Positions 24,375 to 38,422 of a stretch of DNA of 64,000 bases are shown here, piece after piece. The stretch covers positions 183,666-247,665 of the forward strand of contig NZ_JAPNLJ010000007.1 of NCBI RefSeq assembly GCF_026627445.1, given 5' to 3'. A program made the position numbers and the translations under genes. The notes beneath the pieces are model-generated. The model saw only the letters and a program-made list of their open reading frames with translations. It did no database searches and was not told the DNA's origin. The number at the start of each line of letters is the position of its first letter. The first letter of the stretch is position 1. Source of the stretch: Streptomyces sp. H27-H1 (lineage in GTDB: Bacteria; Actinomycetota; Actinomycetes; Streptomycetales; Streptomycetaceae).

Positions 24375-26303
24375 GTGACTGCGCCGGATACCGCCACCCG
24401 CCCCCCCTCCCCCGACGTCGAACAGGCCGAGGCCGCCATCGTCGAGCACTATCCCCGGCTGGTGCGGCTGGCCTACCTGGTGCTGCCGCCCGCCCTCGGC
24501 CGCAACCGGCGGGTCCTCACCGCCCACTCGATGGCCCAGCGCGCCCTGCCGCGCGGCCGCCGGGACGGAGCGGCCGCCGCCCAGGCGGCGGTGCAGGGCG
24601 GGGTGCCGGGACAGCGGGGCGGCGCCGGTCCGGAGTCCGGTTACGCGTACGTACGGCTGCGGGTGCTGCGCTCCGCCCTGGAGGCCGGGATCCCGCTGAC
24701 GTTCCGCGCACTGCCCCGGCGTACGCAACTGCCGCCGCTGCTCCCCCAGGTGTGGGGGCTGCGGCTGTTCCCGCGCTCCGGCGGCGCCGAGGAGCTGGCC
24801 CTCGACCAGTGGCTGGCCACCCTCGACGGGCCGGGCCGAGCGGCCTGCGTACTGCGGGCGCTGGAGCGGCTGCCCGAGCCGGAGGTGCTGCGGGTGCTGG
24901 CGGAGGCCGGGGTGGTCAACCCGGCGGCCGCCGTCGCGGAATCCGGTGATCCGGCGACCGACGAGCTGTTCGCCTCCCCCGAGTTCGATCCCTGTGTGCT
25001 CCAGGCGCGGCCCACCGATCTGCTGCGCCGCCGCCGGCTCGTACGGGCCGGGATCGCCGCCGGGATCGCCCTCGCCGTATGCGGGGCGCTGCTCGCGCTG
25101 CCGGGCGGCGGGTGGGGGACCGACGGGGCCGCCGCCCCGCTCTACGCGAAGAACGCGGCGGCGGAGCAGGCTCTGGACCCCGGGCAGCTGGTCCGGGTCG
25201 CGCCCACGCTCTGGCGTACGTCCTCCCGTACCGACTACTCCGGCTGGCCCGCGCGCGGCGACCGCGTCGACGACGCCGTGCTGCTGCGGCGGGCGTTGGC
25301 CGTCTGGGCCCGGCCGGGCCGCTCGGTCGTGGTCTCGGCCACCCCGGGCACCCCGTCCGGGCCGCCGATGGGGCCGCCGCAGCTGCTGTTCGCCGGCACC
25401 GTCGACCAGGCCGTCGTGGTCCTGCTGTACGACGGCCTGCGCGTGGTGCGGTACGCCGAACCGCGCTCCGGTACCGATATCGCCGCCCTCGACTTCGCCC
25501 GGACCGACGGGGCCTCGGCGGACACGGCGACGGCCCTGGTGCTCAGCCGGGTCGACGGCAACGTCCGCTATCTGGCGGCCCCGTGGGTGACGGGCGCGGC
25601 GCTGCGGGACCTGGTGAAGCCGGGCGGCGCCCCGGCCAAGCTCAAGCTGACGCCGGAGGGGGTCACTCCGCCGGTGGCGAGCCCCGCCCCGGACGGTACG
25701 TGTACGAGCTGGAACGCCCTGGCCGTGACCGGCGACGGCGCGACCCGGCTGATCACCGACCTGGGCGAGCTGACCCCGGCCCGGCTGACCTCGGGGGCGC
25801 CGGGCGCCGAGCGGAACGTGACGGAGGGCGCGGAGCTGGGCGACTGGTCGCGGATCGCCTGCCTGCTGCCGTCGGTGCGCTCGCACGGGGTCCGCACGGT
25901 CAACGCGTGGACGTACGCGAAGCAGCCGCTGCCGGGGGGCGACGGCACCGCGACCTGGCTGTGCACCCGGGCGGAGACCTGGCAGGGCACGGCGGACCGG
26001 GTGCAGGCGCAGTTCCTGGCCCCGGGGGCGCCGCTGGCCGCGCAGGCGGCGAAGGCGGAGGGCTCGCCGGCGTGCGGGCCGCGGGAGCCGCGGGTGCTGG
26101 CCGGGGTGCTGTGGAAATCGAAGGCCGGGCAGTGGTACGTACTGGCGGCGGGCAGTGCGCAGTTCGCCTCGCTGACCGTGGGCGGCGGCCAGGTGAGCGG
26201 GGTCGCCACGGGCAACCGGCTGGCGGTGAAGGCTCCGGCGGGGGCGCAGGTGGAGCTGACGGGCAAGCTCACGGACGGTTCGAAGGCGGGCGTGCTGAGG
26301 TAG
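24375..26303 (+). CDS. membrane-anchored hypothetical protein with sigma-like N-terminus
   Basis: 642 aa. Residues 10-200 are helical and faintly resemble ECF sigma-factor regions (IVEHYPRLVRLAYLVLPPAL, LDGPGRAACVLRALERLPEPEV). One transmembrane helix lies at about 223-245 (AGIAAGIALAVCGALLALPG). The extracellular remainder is beta-rich with a few Cys (DGTCTSWNALAV, IACLLPSV, TWLCTRAET). No enzyme motif seen. GTG start without a clear ribosome site. The sigma-like reading is inference; this looks like a conserved Streptomyces protein without known role. Confidence 0.75.
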   Translation: MTAPDTATRPPSPDVEQAEAAIVEHYPRLVRLAYLVLPPALGRNRRVLTAHSMAQRALPRGRRDGAAAAQAAVQGGVPGQRGGAGPESGYAYVRLRVLRSALEAGIPLTFRALPRRTQLPPLLPQVWGLRLFPRSGGAEELALDQWLATLDGPGRAACVLRALERLPEPEVLRVLAEAGVVNPAAAVAESGDPATDELFASPEFDPCVLQARPTDLLRRRRLVRAGIAAGIALAVCGALLALPGGGWGTDGAAAPLYAKNAAAEQALDPGQLVRVAPTLWRTSSRTDYSGWPARGDRVDDAVLLRRALAVWARPGRSVVVSATPGTPSGPPMGPPQLLFAGTVDQAVVVLLYDGLRVVRYAEPRSGTDIAALDFARTDGASADTATALVLSRVDGNVRYLAAPWVTGAALRDLVKPGGAPAKLKLTPEGVTPPVASPAPDGTCTSWNALAVTGDGATRLITDLGELTPARLTSGAPGAERNVTEGAELGDWSRIACLLPSVRSHGVRTVNAWTYAKQPLPGGDGTATWLCTRAETWQGTADRVQAQFLAPGAPLAAQAAKAEGSPACGPREPRVLAGVLWKSKAGQWYVLAAGSAQFASLTVGGGQVSGVATGNRLAVKAPAGAQVELTGKLTDGSKAGVLR

Positions 26304-26375
26304 CCCGGGGCGGGGGCGGCAGGAAGTGCCGGCAGAGGGGTTTCCCTCCCTTCTACCCATCAGTACATTGACGCC

Positions 26376-27299
26376 ATGTCTAATACGCCGCCCGCGTCGC
26401 CCGCCCCCGTGGCGTCGGAACACATAGATCTCAAGGCCCGCGACGTGTCCTTCTCCTGGGAGGACACCCCGCTGCACTGGCTGCCCGGCGACCCCTTCGC
26501 CAACCACACCATCAACGTGCTGCACCTGCTGCTCCCGGCGGGCGAGCGCTGGTTCGTGCACGTCTACAAGCAGGTGCTCCCGTACATCACGGACGAGCGG
26601 CTGCGCGAGGACGTCGTCGGGTTCATCGGCCAGGAGGCCATGCACGCGAGCGCGCACGACGACGTACTCCCCCACCTCAAGCGGCTGGGCCTGGACCCGA
26701 CCCCCTACACGGCCCAGGTCGACTGGCTCTTCGAGAAGCTGCTCGGCGACCGGACGCTGCCGCCGGGCGGGGCCCGCAAGTGGTGGCTGATGGAGCGGGT
26801 GGCGATGATCGCCGCGATCGAGCACTACACGGCCTTCCTGGGCAACTGGATCCTCAACGCCGAGGAACTGGACCGGCGCGGCGCGGACCCGATGATGCTG
26901 GACCTGCTGCGCTGGCACGGCGCGGAGGAGGTCGAGCACCGGTCGGTGGCCTTCGACCTCTTCATGCACCTGGACGGCAACTACCGCCGCCGGGCCCGCA
27001 CCTGGGCCACCGCCTTCACGGCGCTGGTCTTCCTGTGGCAGCGCGGATCGCGCTACTTCATGGAACACGACCCCGGGCTCCCGCCCGGCTCCAAGGCCTC
27101 GGTGGGCCAGTTCTACCGCTCGGGCCGCAAGGGGACCCTGCCGTCCGCGGGCGCGATGCTGAAGTCGATCCCGACGTACCTCGCGCGTACGTACCACCCT
27201 TCGCAGGAGGGCTCCACGGCGCAGGCCGTCGCCTACCTGGCCTCCTCGCCCGGCGCCAACGGCGGTCTCCACCCGGCGAACGGCGGTCTCCACGGATGA
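26376..27299 (+). CDS. ferritin-like diiron protein (PF10118, usually annotated metal-dependent hydrolase)
   Basis: 307 aa. Four helices carry a full carboxylate-bridged diiron set: E57 (LLPAGERWF), E87xxH90 (GQEAMH), E149 (AAIEHY) and E185xxH188 (AEEVEH). This E...ExxH...E...ExxH order is that of ferritin-like oxygenases and desaturases. The family is commonly named predicted metal-dependent hydrolase; the ligand pattern supports a diiron oxidase or oxygenase (inference). The C-terminus ends in a repeated GGLHPANGGLHG. The stop overlaps the start of an Fe-S flavoprotein reductase (ATGA), a likely electron donor. Confidence 0.9.
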   Translation: MSNTPPASPAPVASEHIDLKARDVSFSWEDTPLHWLPGDPFANHTINVLHLLLPAGERWFVHVYKQVLPYITDERLREDVVGFIGQEAMHASAHDDVLPHLKRLGLDPTPYTAQVDWLFEKLLGDRTLPPGGARKWWLMERVAMIAAIEHYTAFLGNWILNAEELDRRGADPMMLDLLRWHGAEEVEHRSVAFDLFMHLDGNYRRRARTWATAFTALVFLWQRGSRYFMEHDPGLPPGSKASVGQFYRSGRKGTLPSAGAMLKSIPTYLARTYHPSQEGSTAQAVAYLASSPGANGGLHPANGGLHG

Positions 27300-28348
27300 A
27301 CCGCGCCCTCACGGTGACCGCGCTCGCGGGCGCCGCATGGCTGGCGAAGCGCGCGATCGGCAGGCGCATCGACGCCGGATCCCCCCTCTGGCCGCTGCCC
27401 GCGCTGGAGGTCCCGGTGTCGGGGCACTCGCCGCGCCGGTGGATCCCGGCGCTGATCGTGTCCCGTACGGAGCCTGCGCACGGAGTCCTGTCCCTGACGC
27501 TGGAATCGGCGGACCTCCCGGACTGGACCCCGGGCGCGCACCTGGACGTACAGCTCCCGTCGGGGCTGGTCCGCCAGTACTCCCTGTGCGGCGACCCCGC
27601 CGACCGGGGCCGCTACACGATCGCGGTCCGGCTCGTGGAGGACGGCCGCGGCGGCTCGCGCGAGGCGCACGCCCAGCTGGTGGAGGGCACGGAACTTCCG
27701 GTCCGCCCGCCCCGCAACCGCTTCCCCCTCACCCCGGCCCCGTCCTACGCCTTCGTCGCCGGCGGCATCGGCATCACCCCGCTCCTGCCGATGCTCCGGG
27801 AGGCGACGGCGGCGGGCGCGGCCTGGACCCTGCTCTACGGGGGCCGCTCGCGCGCCTCGATGCCCTTCCTGGCCGAACTCGCCCGGTACGGCGACCGGGT
27901 CACGGTCGTCCCCGAGGACGAGGCCGGACTCCCCGACCTGTCCGCGCTAGGCGCGCTCGGCCAGGACACCCTGGTCTACTGCTGCGGCCCGGCCCCCCTG
28001 ATGGCGGCCGTCGAAGCGGCCGCCGCCCCTGCGGGCGCCCCGGTCCACCTTGAGCGCTTCGCACCGGCGGCCGGCGGCGGAGACGCGAAGCCCTTCACCG
28101 TGGAACTGCGCCGCTCGGGGCGGGTCGTGGAGGTGGCGGCGACGGAGTCCGCACTGACCGCTGTGCGCCGGGAGCTGCCCAATACCCCGTACTCCTGCGA
28201 GCAGGGCTTCTGCGGCACCTGCCAACACCGGGTCCTGGCGGGGGACATCGATCACCGCGACACCCTCCTCACGGACGGCGAACACGAGGATTCGATGCTC
28301 CTGTGTGTCTCCCGCGCAGCCTCGGACCACCTGGTCCTGGACCTCTGA
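27296..28348 (+). CDS. PDR/VanB-family reductase with C-terminal [2Fe-2S] ferredoxin
   Basis: 350 aa. A short hydrophobic N-terminus precedes the FMN/FAD domain (RQYSLCGDPADRGRYTIAV near residue 92), a NAD-binding domain (AFVAGGIGITPLLPML near 155, VYCCGPAPLM) and a plant-type ferredoxin domain with CEQGFCGTC (Cys301, 306, 309) plus a late Cys near 336. This is the phthalate dioxygenase reductase layout. It is translationally coupled to the diiron protein upstream, so it probably passes NAD(P)H electrons to that protein. Confidence 0.92.
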   Translation: MNRALTVTALAGAAWLAKRAIGRRIDAGSPLWPLPALEVPVSGHSPRRWIPALIVSRTEPAHGVLSLTLESADLPDWTPGAHLDVQLPSGLVRQYSLCGDPADRGRYTIAVRLVEDGRGGSREAHAQLVEGTELPVRPPRNRFPLTPAPSYAFVAGGIGITPLLPMLREATAAGAAWTLLYGGRSRASMPFLAELARYGDRVTVVPEDEAGLPDLSALGALGQDTLVYCCGPAPLMAAVEAAAAPAGAPVHLERFAPAAGGGDAKPFTVELRRSGRVVEVAATESALTAVRRELPNTPYSCEQGFCGTCQHRVLAGDIDHRDTLLTDGEHEDSMLLCVSRAASDHLVLDL

Positions 28349-28394
28349 GGGACTGGCCGGTCACCTGTGCGCGAGCGCGCAGTAGGGTGTCCGC

Positions 28395-29126
28395 ATGACA
28401 ACCGGGGTGCGGCGCAGGATGGGTGTCGAGGAGCGGCGGCAGCAGCTGATCGGGGTGGCGCTGGAGCTGTTCAGCCACCGGTCGCCCGACGATGTGTCCA
28501 TCGACGAGATCGCGGCGGCCGCGGGGATATCGCGGCCGCTGGTCTACCACTACTTTCCCGGCAAGCTGAGCCTGTACGAGGCAGCGCTGCGGCGGGCGGC
28601 CGACGAGCTCGCGCTGCGGTTCGTGGAGCCCCAGGAGGGGCCGCTCGGCGCGCGGTTGCTCCGGGTCATGGGGCGGTTCTTCGCCTTCGTCGACGAGCAC
28701 GGGCCCGGTTTCTCGGCGTTGATGCGGGGCGGTCCGGCGGTCGGCAGCAACCGGGCCAACGCGATGATCGACGAGGTGCGGCAGGCCGCGTACGAGCAGA
28801 TCCTCTCGCACCTGGGCGTCGACCGGCAGGATCCGCCCGCCCGGCTGGAACTCGTGGTGCGCTCGTGGGTGTCGCTGGCCGAGTCGACCGCGCTGATCTG
28901 GCTGGACGGACGGCGGATCCCGCGCGCCGAGCTGGAGTTGCAGCTGGTGCACGATTTCGCGGCGCTGGCCGCGGTGAGCGCCGCCTACGACGCCGAGATG
29001 GCGGGCATTCTCGTACGGATCCTCGTGGACGAGCCGGCCGATGGGCCGTTCGGGGAACTGGTGGGGCGGCTGGCGGCCCTGGTGCCCGTCGCCACGGGCG
29101 GGACGTCGGTACCCGGTCCGCGTTGA
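28395..29126 (+). CDS. TetR/AcrR family transcriptional regulator
   Basis: 243 aa. The N-terminal helix-turn-helix runs over about residues 14-60 (RRQQLIGVALELFSHR, VSIDEIAAAAGISRPLVYHYF). The ligand-binding C-terminal domain is helical and resembles TetR_C proteins with an SLAESTALIWLDGRRI segment. It follows the diiron/reductase pair by 46 bp on the same strand and may regulate it or itself; the ligand is unknown. Other Streptomyces TetR proteins of this type accompany lipid or alkane oxidation genes (weak inference). Confidence 0.9.
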   Translation: MTTGVRRRMGVEERRQQLIGVALELFSHRSPDDVSIDEIAAAAGISRPLVYHYFPGKLSLYEAALRRAADELALRFVEPQEGPLGARLLRVMGRFFAFVDEHGPGFSALMRGGPAVGSNRANAMIDEVRQAAYEQILSHLGVDRQDPPARLELVVRSWVSLAESTALIWLDGRRIPRAELELQLVHDFAALAAVSAAYDAEMAGILVRILVDEPADGPFGELVGRLAALVPVATGGTSVPGPR

Positions 29127-29165
29127 TCAACGTTTCTTGATCGAATACCGCGCAATAATGCCCGC

Positions 29166-29702
29166 GTGATCATTGACGACGGGATCGTGTTCCGGCAGGC
29201 CGAGGAGAAGGACGCCGGCACGCTGGTGGCGCTGTACGACCAGGCCGCCCGCTGGATGGCCGCGCACGGCATCGAGCAGTGGAAACCCGGGGAGAAGGAC
29301 GCCGCGCACTTTCACGCGATCATGCGCGAGGGCGAGGTGTGGATCGCCTCCGACGGCGACGGGCACGCGGTCGGGGCGTACGAGCTGTGGTGGTCCGACG
29401 AGGAGGCCTGGGGCATCCAGCCGCCCGTGGCAGGCTACGTGCACCGGCTCATGGTCGAACGCGAGGCCGCGCCCGCCGGGGCCGGCCGGCGGCTGCTCGA
29501 ACACTCCGAGCGGCGCATCGCCAGGACCGGCCGCGAGCGGGCGCGGCTGGACTGCGTCTCCACCAACCCCCGGCTGCTCGCGTACTACCAGGGCGCGGGC
29601 TACCGGGTGGTCGGGGAGTTCCCCCACAAGGAGGGCAGGGACGGGCGGGTGTACGGGGTGATCCTGCTGGAGAAGCGGCTCGATCAGCTCACCGTCGTCT
29701 GA
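29166..29702 (+). CDS. GNAT family N-acetyltransferase
   Basis: 178-aa acetyltransferase fold. IVFRQAEEKDAGTLVALYD at the N-terminus, VAGYVHRLMVEREAAPAGAG in strand 4/helix 3 with a slightly degenerate acetyl-CoA motif (R/Q-x-x-G-x-G/A becomes AGAGRR), then RLDCVSTNPRLLAYYQGAGY as the C-terminal motif. GTG at 29166. Substrate unknown. Convergent with the pullulanase gene. Confidence 0.88.
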   Translation: MIIDDGIVFRQAEEKDAGTLVALYDQAARWMAAHGIEQWKPGEKDAAHFHAIMREGEVWIASDGDGHAVGAYELWWSDEEAWGIQPPVAGYVHRLMVEREAAPAGAGRRLLEHSERRIARTGRERARLDCVSTNPRLLAYYQGAGYRVVGEFPHKEGRDGRVYGVILLEKRLDQLTVV

Positions 29703-29735
29703 CCGGCCGCCTCCCACAGGATTCCCGCCCGGGAA

Positions 29736-35120
<5,385 letters not shown>

Positions 35121-35161
35121 GGCGGATCTCCTCGGGTGCGGGACGGGGTGGGGCGGGAGGG

Positions 35162-36940
35162 TCAGTTGCGCCAGGTGTCGGTCAGCGTGACCTTGCCGTT
35201 CGCGGGGACCGTGGCGGACCGGTTGGCTCCGCTCTCCCAGGTGACGTTCCCGGCGGCGTCCTTGCGGACGTACTTGTACGCGAAGACCGTGCCGGGCGGG
35301 AGCGTGACGTCGAGCTTCCAGACGGGGTAGGCGGCCGGGTCGAGCTTGAGGGCGCTGGCGGTGTTCCAGTTGCCGAGCTCGGCGCGGTCACCGGTGACGT
35401 AGATGTTCTGGCCGATGACGGTGGTGGCGTTGACGGCGAAGGAGGCCCCGGCGGCGGTGATGGGGGTGGCGGTGGGCGTCGGGGTAGGCGTCGAAGTCGG
35501 GGTCGGGCTCGGCGTCACGACGGGTCCGCTTCCGCAGCTCCGTGCACCCGCGTGCAGGGCGACGGCCGTCCCGGCACCGAGGGTGGCGGTGAACCGCCCG
35601 CCGGAGTCCACGGCGACCGCGCGACCGCTCTGCACGTCGCAGTAGTCACCGGCCGGCAGGGAGGTCTGGAAGGTCCGGGTCAGCGCGGAGGACTCGTGGT
35701 TGATCGCCACGTACGCCTTGGCACCGCGCCCGAAGGCGATCTGGTCGCCCCCGTTGTCCCACCAGTCCGTGACGGCCTGGCCGCGTGCGGAGTTGCGGAA
35801 ACCGACCATGGAGGAGATCTCCCGCCAGTCGTGCTGGCACTTCCACCCGTCGGTGTAACAGGCGTTCACCGCGCCGCCGTTGGGCGGACCGGCATCCCGG
35901 TCGGTCCACTCGTAGCCGGAGTGCACGTCGGGCGACCCGTAGGGCCAGGCCAGCATGAAGACGCTGGCGAGCGTGTAGGCGGAGCCGTTCTTGTAGCTCA
36001 GCGTGTCGCCACCGCGCTCGGTGTCGTGGTTGTCGACGAAGACACCGGCCTGGCTTCCGGGCATGTACCCCCACGCCTCGCCGAAGTTCTTCAGGTTGGC
36101 GAGGTTCTCGCTCTGGAAGACCCTCTTCAGGTCGCGGGCGTAGCGGAACTCCTGCACGTCGCCGCTACCGAGGTACTCGGTGGGCGAGACGGCCTCGCCG
36201 GCGCCGTGGATCGCCTCCTGCTTCCAGTAGGCGTTCGGGTTGCTCAGCCGGCTCTTGATGTTGGTGAGGTCGGCGGCGGGCATGTGCTTGGCGGCGTCGA
36301 TCCGGAACCCGTCGACGCCGAGGGAGAGCAGGTCGTTGAGGTAACCCGCGATCCGGCCGCGTACGTACTCCTCGCCCGTGTCCAGGTCGGCGAGCTGGAC
36401 GAGCTCGCAGTTCTGGACGTTGCCGCGGTCGCCGTAGTTCGAGATCGAGGACCGGCAGTCGTCCATGTCCGAGCCGGAGTAGATGCCGGGGTAGTTGTAC
36501 TTCGTGTACGAACTGCCGCCGGTACCGGTCCCGTCGGAGGCCGCCATGTGGTTGATGACGGAGTCGGCGACGACCTTCACGCCGGCGGCGTGACAGGCGT
36601 CGACCATGGCCTTGAAGGCGGCACGGTCACCCAGCCGGCCGGCGATCTTGTAGCTGACGGGCTGGTACGAGGTCCACCACTGGCCGCCTTGGATGTGCTC
36701 CTGCGGGGGCGAGACCTGGACGTAGCCGTATCCCGCGGGCCCGAGGCTCTCCCCGCACGCCTTGCCCACGGACTCGAACCGCCACTCGAACATGACGGCG
36801 GTGACGTCCTTTTCCCCAGGTGCGGCGGCTACCGCCTCCGGGGCGGGCCCACCGACCACGGCGAGGGCGGTCACGGCGGTGACGGCGGACACGGAGAGCA
36901 GCGCGGCGGCGGCTCTGACGGCGCGAGCACGGGTCAGCAT
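35162..36940 (-). CDS. secreted alpha-amylase with C-terminal CBM20
   Basis: 592 aa, GH13 endo-amylase. A signal peptide (about residues 1-37) ends in AVAAAPG. Catalytic residues: Asp in [11 protein letters not shown] (about 213), Glu in IHGAGEAV (about 247), Asp in [11 protein letters not shown] (about 306). A Thr/Pro linker ([18 protein letters not shown]) joins a starch-binding CBM20 ([18 protein letters not shown], ending VTLTDTWRN). ATG at 36940 has AGGAGGAA 8 nt upstream. A longer frame upstream is not coding. Operator-like TTGC/GCAA repeats lie about 100 bp before the start. Confidence 0.95.
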   Translation of the reverse strand: MLTRARAVRAAAALLSVSAVTAVTALAVVGGPAPEAVAAAPGEKDVTAVMFEWRFESVGKACGESLGPAGYGYVQVSPPQEHIQGGQWWTSYQPVSYKIAGRLGDRAAFKAMVDACHAAGVKVVADSVINHMAASDGTGTGGSSYTKYNYPGIYSGSDMDDCRSSISNYGDRGNVQNCELVQLADLDTGEEYVRGRIAGYLNDLLSLGVDGFRIDAAKHMPAADLTNIKSRLSNPNAYWKQEAIHGAGEAVSPTEYLGSGDVQEFRYARDLKRVFQSENLANLKNFGEAWGYMPGSQAGVFVDNHDTERGGDTLSYKNGSAYTLASVFMLAWPYGSPDVHSGYEWTDRDAGPPNGGAVNACYTDGWKCQHDWREISSMVGFRNSARGQAVTDWWDNGGDQIAFGRGAKAYVAINHESSALTRTFQTSLPAGDYCDVQSGRAVAVDSGGRFTATLGAGTAVALHAGARSCGSGPVVTPSPTPTSTPTPTPTATPITAAGASFAVNATTVIGQNIYVTGDRAELGNWNTASALKLDPAAYPVWKLDVTLPPGTVFAYKYVRKDAAGNVTWESGANRSATVPANGKVTLTDTWRN

Positions 36941-37035
36941 GGGGTGTTCCTCCTGGCGGAGAGGCACGGAGCCGGGTGGGGACCGGTCACGGCCGAGTCG
37001 GGGATTGCAGCGACCGTAGGTGCCAGGCGGAAGGC

Positions 37036-37063
37036 CTGCAAGACTTTGCGCAAGAGGTTGCAG
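37036..37063 (-). promoter_or_regulatory. candidate MalR-type operator in the amylase promoter
   Basis: Read from the amylase strand: CTGCAA, CTTGCGCAAAG, CTTGCAG within 28 bp. Repeated TTGCA/TGCAA units of this kind lie in Streptomyces amylase promoters and are MalR targets (established knowledge). Similar half-sites flank malE. Confidence 0.55.
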
Positions 37064-37235
37064 AATTGTTTCGGGCGGGGGCGCGGCGGGTCGGGGGTGG
37101 GGCGCGGGCTGCGGGCCGAGCGGGGGCTGCGGGAGGTGCCCGGCGGGGGTGGGGTGGGTGGCTTGGGCTGCGGGGTGGGTGGTGGCTGCGTGAGTGCCGG
37201 TGGGCGTCCCTCCAGTCCAGCGTCCTTTCGGTGTG

Positions 37236-37309
37236 GGCCGGTCGGTCAAGGGCGCTCCTTCGTCGCGTCGCTACGCGATGGCCTTCGGCCACCCTTGAGG
37301 GACCGGCCC
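37236..37309. terminator. long hairpin downstream of the left LacI gene
   Basis: GGGCCGGTCGGTCAAGGG (from 37236) pairs with CCCTTGAGGGACCGGCCC (to about 37309) with two mismatches. Inside is a second stem CGTCGCG/CGCGATG. Position 106 bp after the LacI stop suits a transcription terminator. Confidence 0.6.
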
Positions 37310-37414
37310 GGCACGGAATGACACTGGACACCCGGGCTCCCCCCGGAGCCCGACGCAGCCAGACCCCAACCCGCAGCACAGGCCCCCGTGACCCCAGGTA
37401 CCGGGAAACTCTCC

Positions 37415-38422
37415 CTACCCCCCCGGCCCCTGACCCGTGGACCCCCGTACCACCAGTTCCGGCTGGAAGACGTACTCCGTGCGTTGGACCGGGGTGCCGG
37501 CCACCGCCTCCAGGAGGGCTCCGACCGCCGCCGTGGCCATGGCGCGTACCGGCTGGCGGACCGTTGTCAGGGGTGGGTCCGTGAAGGCGATCAGCGGGGA
37601 GTCGTCGAAGCCGACCACCGAGACGTCCTCCGGGACGCGCAGCCCCCGTTCGCGGGCGGCCCGGATGACGCCCAGCGCCATCGGGTCGCTGCCGCACACG
37701 ATGCCCGTGCAGCCCCGGTCCAGGAGGGCTCCGCCGGCGGCGTGGCCGCCCTCCACCGTGAACAGGGTGCTCTGGATCAGGCCGTCGGCGGCGGCCGACG
37801 GGAGGGCGGCGATGAAGCCCGCCTCCTTGCGGGCCGACGGGACGTAGCGCGTCGGCCCGATCGCGAGGCCGATCCTGCGGTGGCCGAGGTCCTCCAGATG
37901 CCGTACCGCCATCTCCGCCGCCGCGCGGTCGTCGGGGGAGATGAAGGGGGCCTGGACCTGTTCGTTGAAGCCGTTGATCAGGACGAACGGGACTCCGCGG
38001 GCCGACAGTCGCTGGTAGCGCGACGGGTCCGCCGAGGAGTCCGCGTGCAGGCCCGACAGGAACACGATGCCGGTGACACCGCGCTCCTCCAGCTGCTCCA
38101 CCAGTTCGTCCTCGGTGGCCCCGCCCGGGGTCTGCGTGCACAGCACCGGTGTGTAGCCGTGCCCGGCAAGCGTCTGCTCTATCACCTGGGCGAACGCCGG
38201 GAAGATCGGGTTGGTGAGCTCCGGGGTCAGCAGGCCGACCAGGCCGTTGCTGCGCCGGCGCAGCCGGACCGGGCGTTCGTAGCCCAGCAGGTCCATGGCG
38301 GCCAGCACCTTGTGCCGGGTGCCGGACGCCACGCCCGCCTTGCCGTTGAGCACGCGGCTGACGGTCGCCTCGCTGACCGCGGCCTGCGCGGCGATGTCCG
38401 TCAGCCGCAGCGGGGAGGTCAC
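37415..38422 (-). CDS. LacI-family regulator (second MalR paralogue)
   Basis: 335 aa. The N-terminal HTH LTDIAAQAAVSEATVSRVLNG is identical in the recognition helix to the LacI gene at 45316, followed by the hinge GYERPVRLRRR and a periplasmic-binding-type sensor domain (GLVGLLTPELTNPIFPAF, VLINGFNEQVQAPFISPDD, VSVVGFDDSPLIAFTDPPLT). Compared with its paralogue it lacks about 9 residues after RKEAGF. The GTG start overlaps the stop of the GH13 gene (GTGA), so it is the last gene of malEFG-GH13-lacI. Expected to bind the same operators as the paralogue. Confidence 0.92.
   Translation of the reverse strand: MTSPLRLTDIAAQAAVSEATVSRVLNGKAGVASGTRHKVLAAMDLLGYERPVRLRRRSNGLVGLLTPELTNPIFPAFAQVIEQTLAGHGYTPVLCTQTPGGATEDELVEQLEERGVTGIVFLSGLHADSSADPSRYQRLSARGVPFVLINGFNEQVQAPFISPDDRAAAEMAVRHLEDLGHRRIGLAIGPTRYVPSARKEAGFIAALPSAAADGLIQSTLFTVEGGHAAGGALLDRGCTGIVCGSDPMALGVIRAARERGLRVPEDVSVVGFDDSPLIAFTDPPLTTVRQPVRAMATAAVGALLEAVAGTPVQRTEYVFQPELVVRGSTGQGPGG

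Larger units (their letters stand above)
36941..37414. other. non-coding region upstream of amylase: G-rich tract, operator repeats, hairpin
   Basis: 474 bp. Amylase-proximal are the repeats at 37036-37063. The middle (37071-37200) is strongly G-rich on the + strand, with many runs of 3-5 G. Distal is a long imperfect hairpin at 37236-37309. No gene supported. Confidence 0.5.

Noticed and set aside
23397..27293. 1298-codon minus-strand frame over the phosphatase, sigma-like and diiron genes
   Set aside because: Crosses several clear genes on the + strand; no domain, codon-position shadow.
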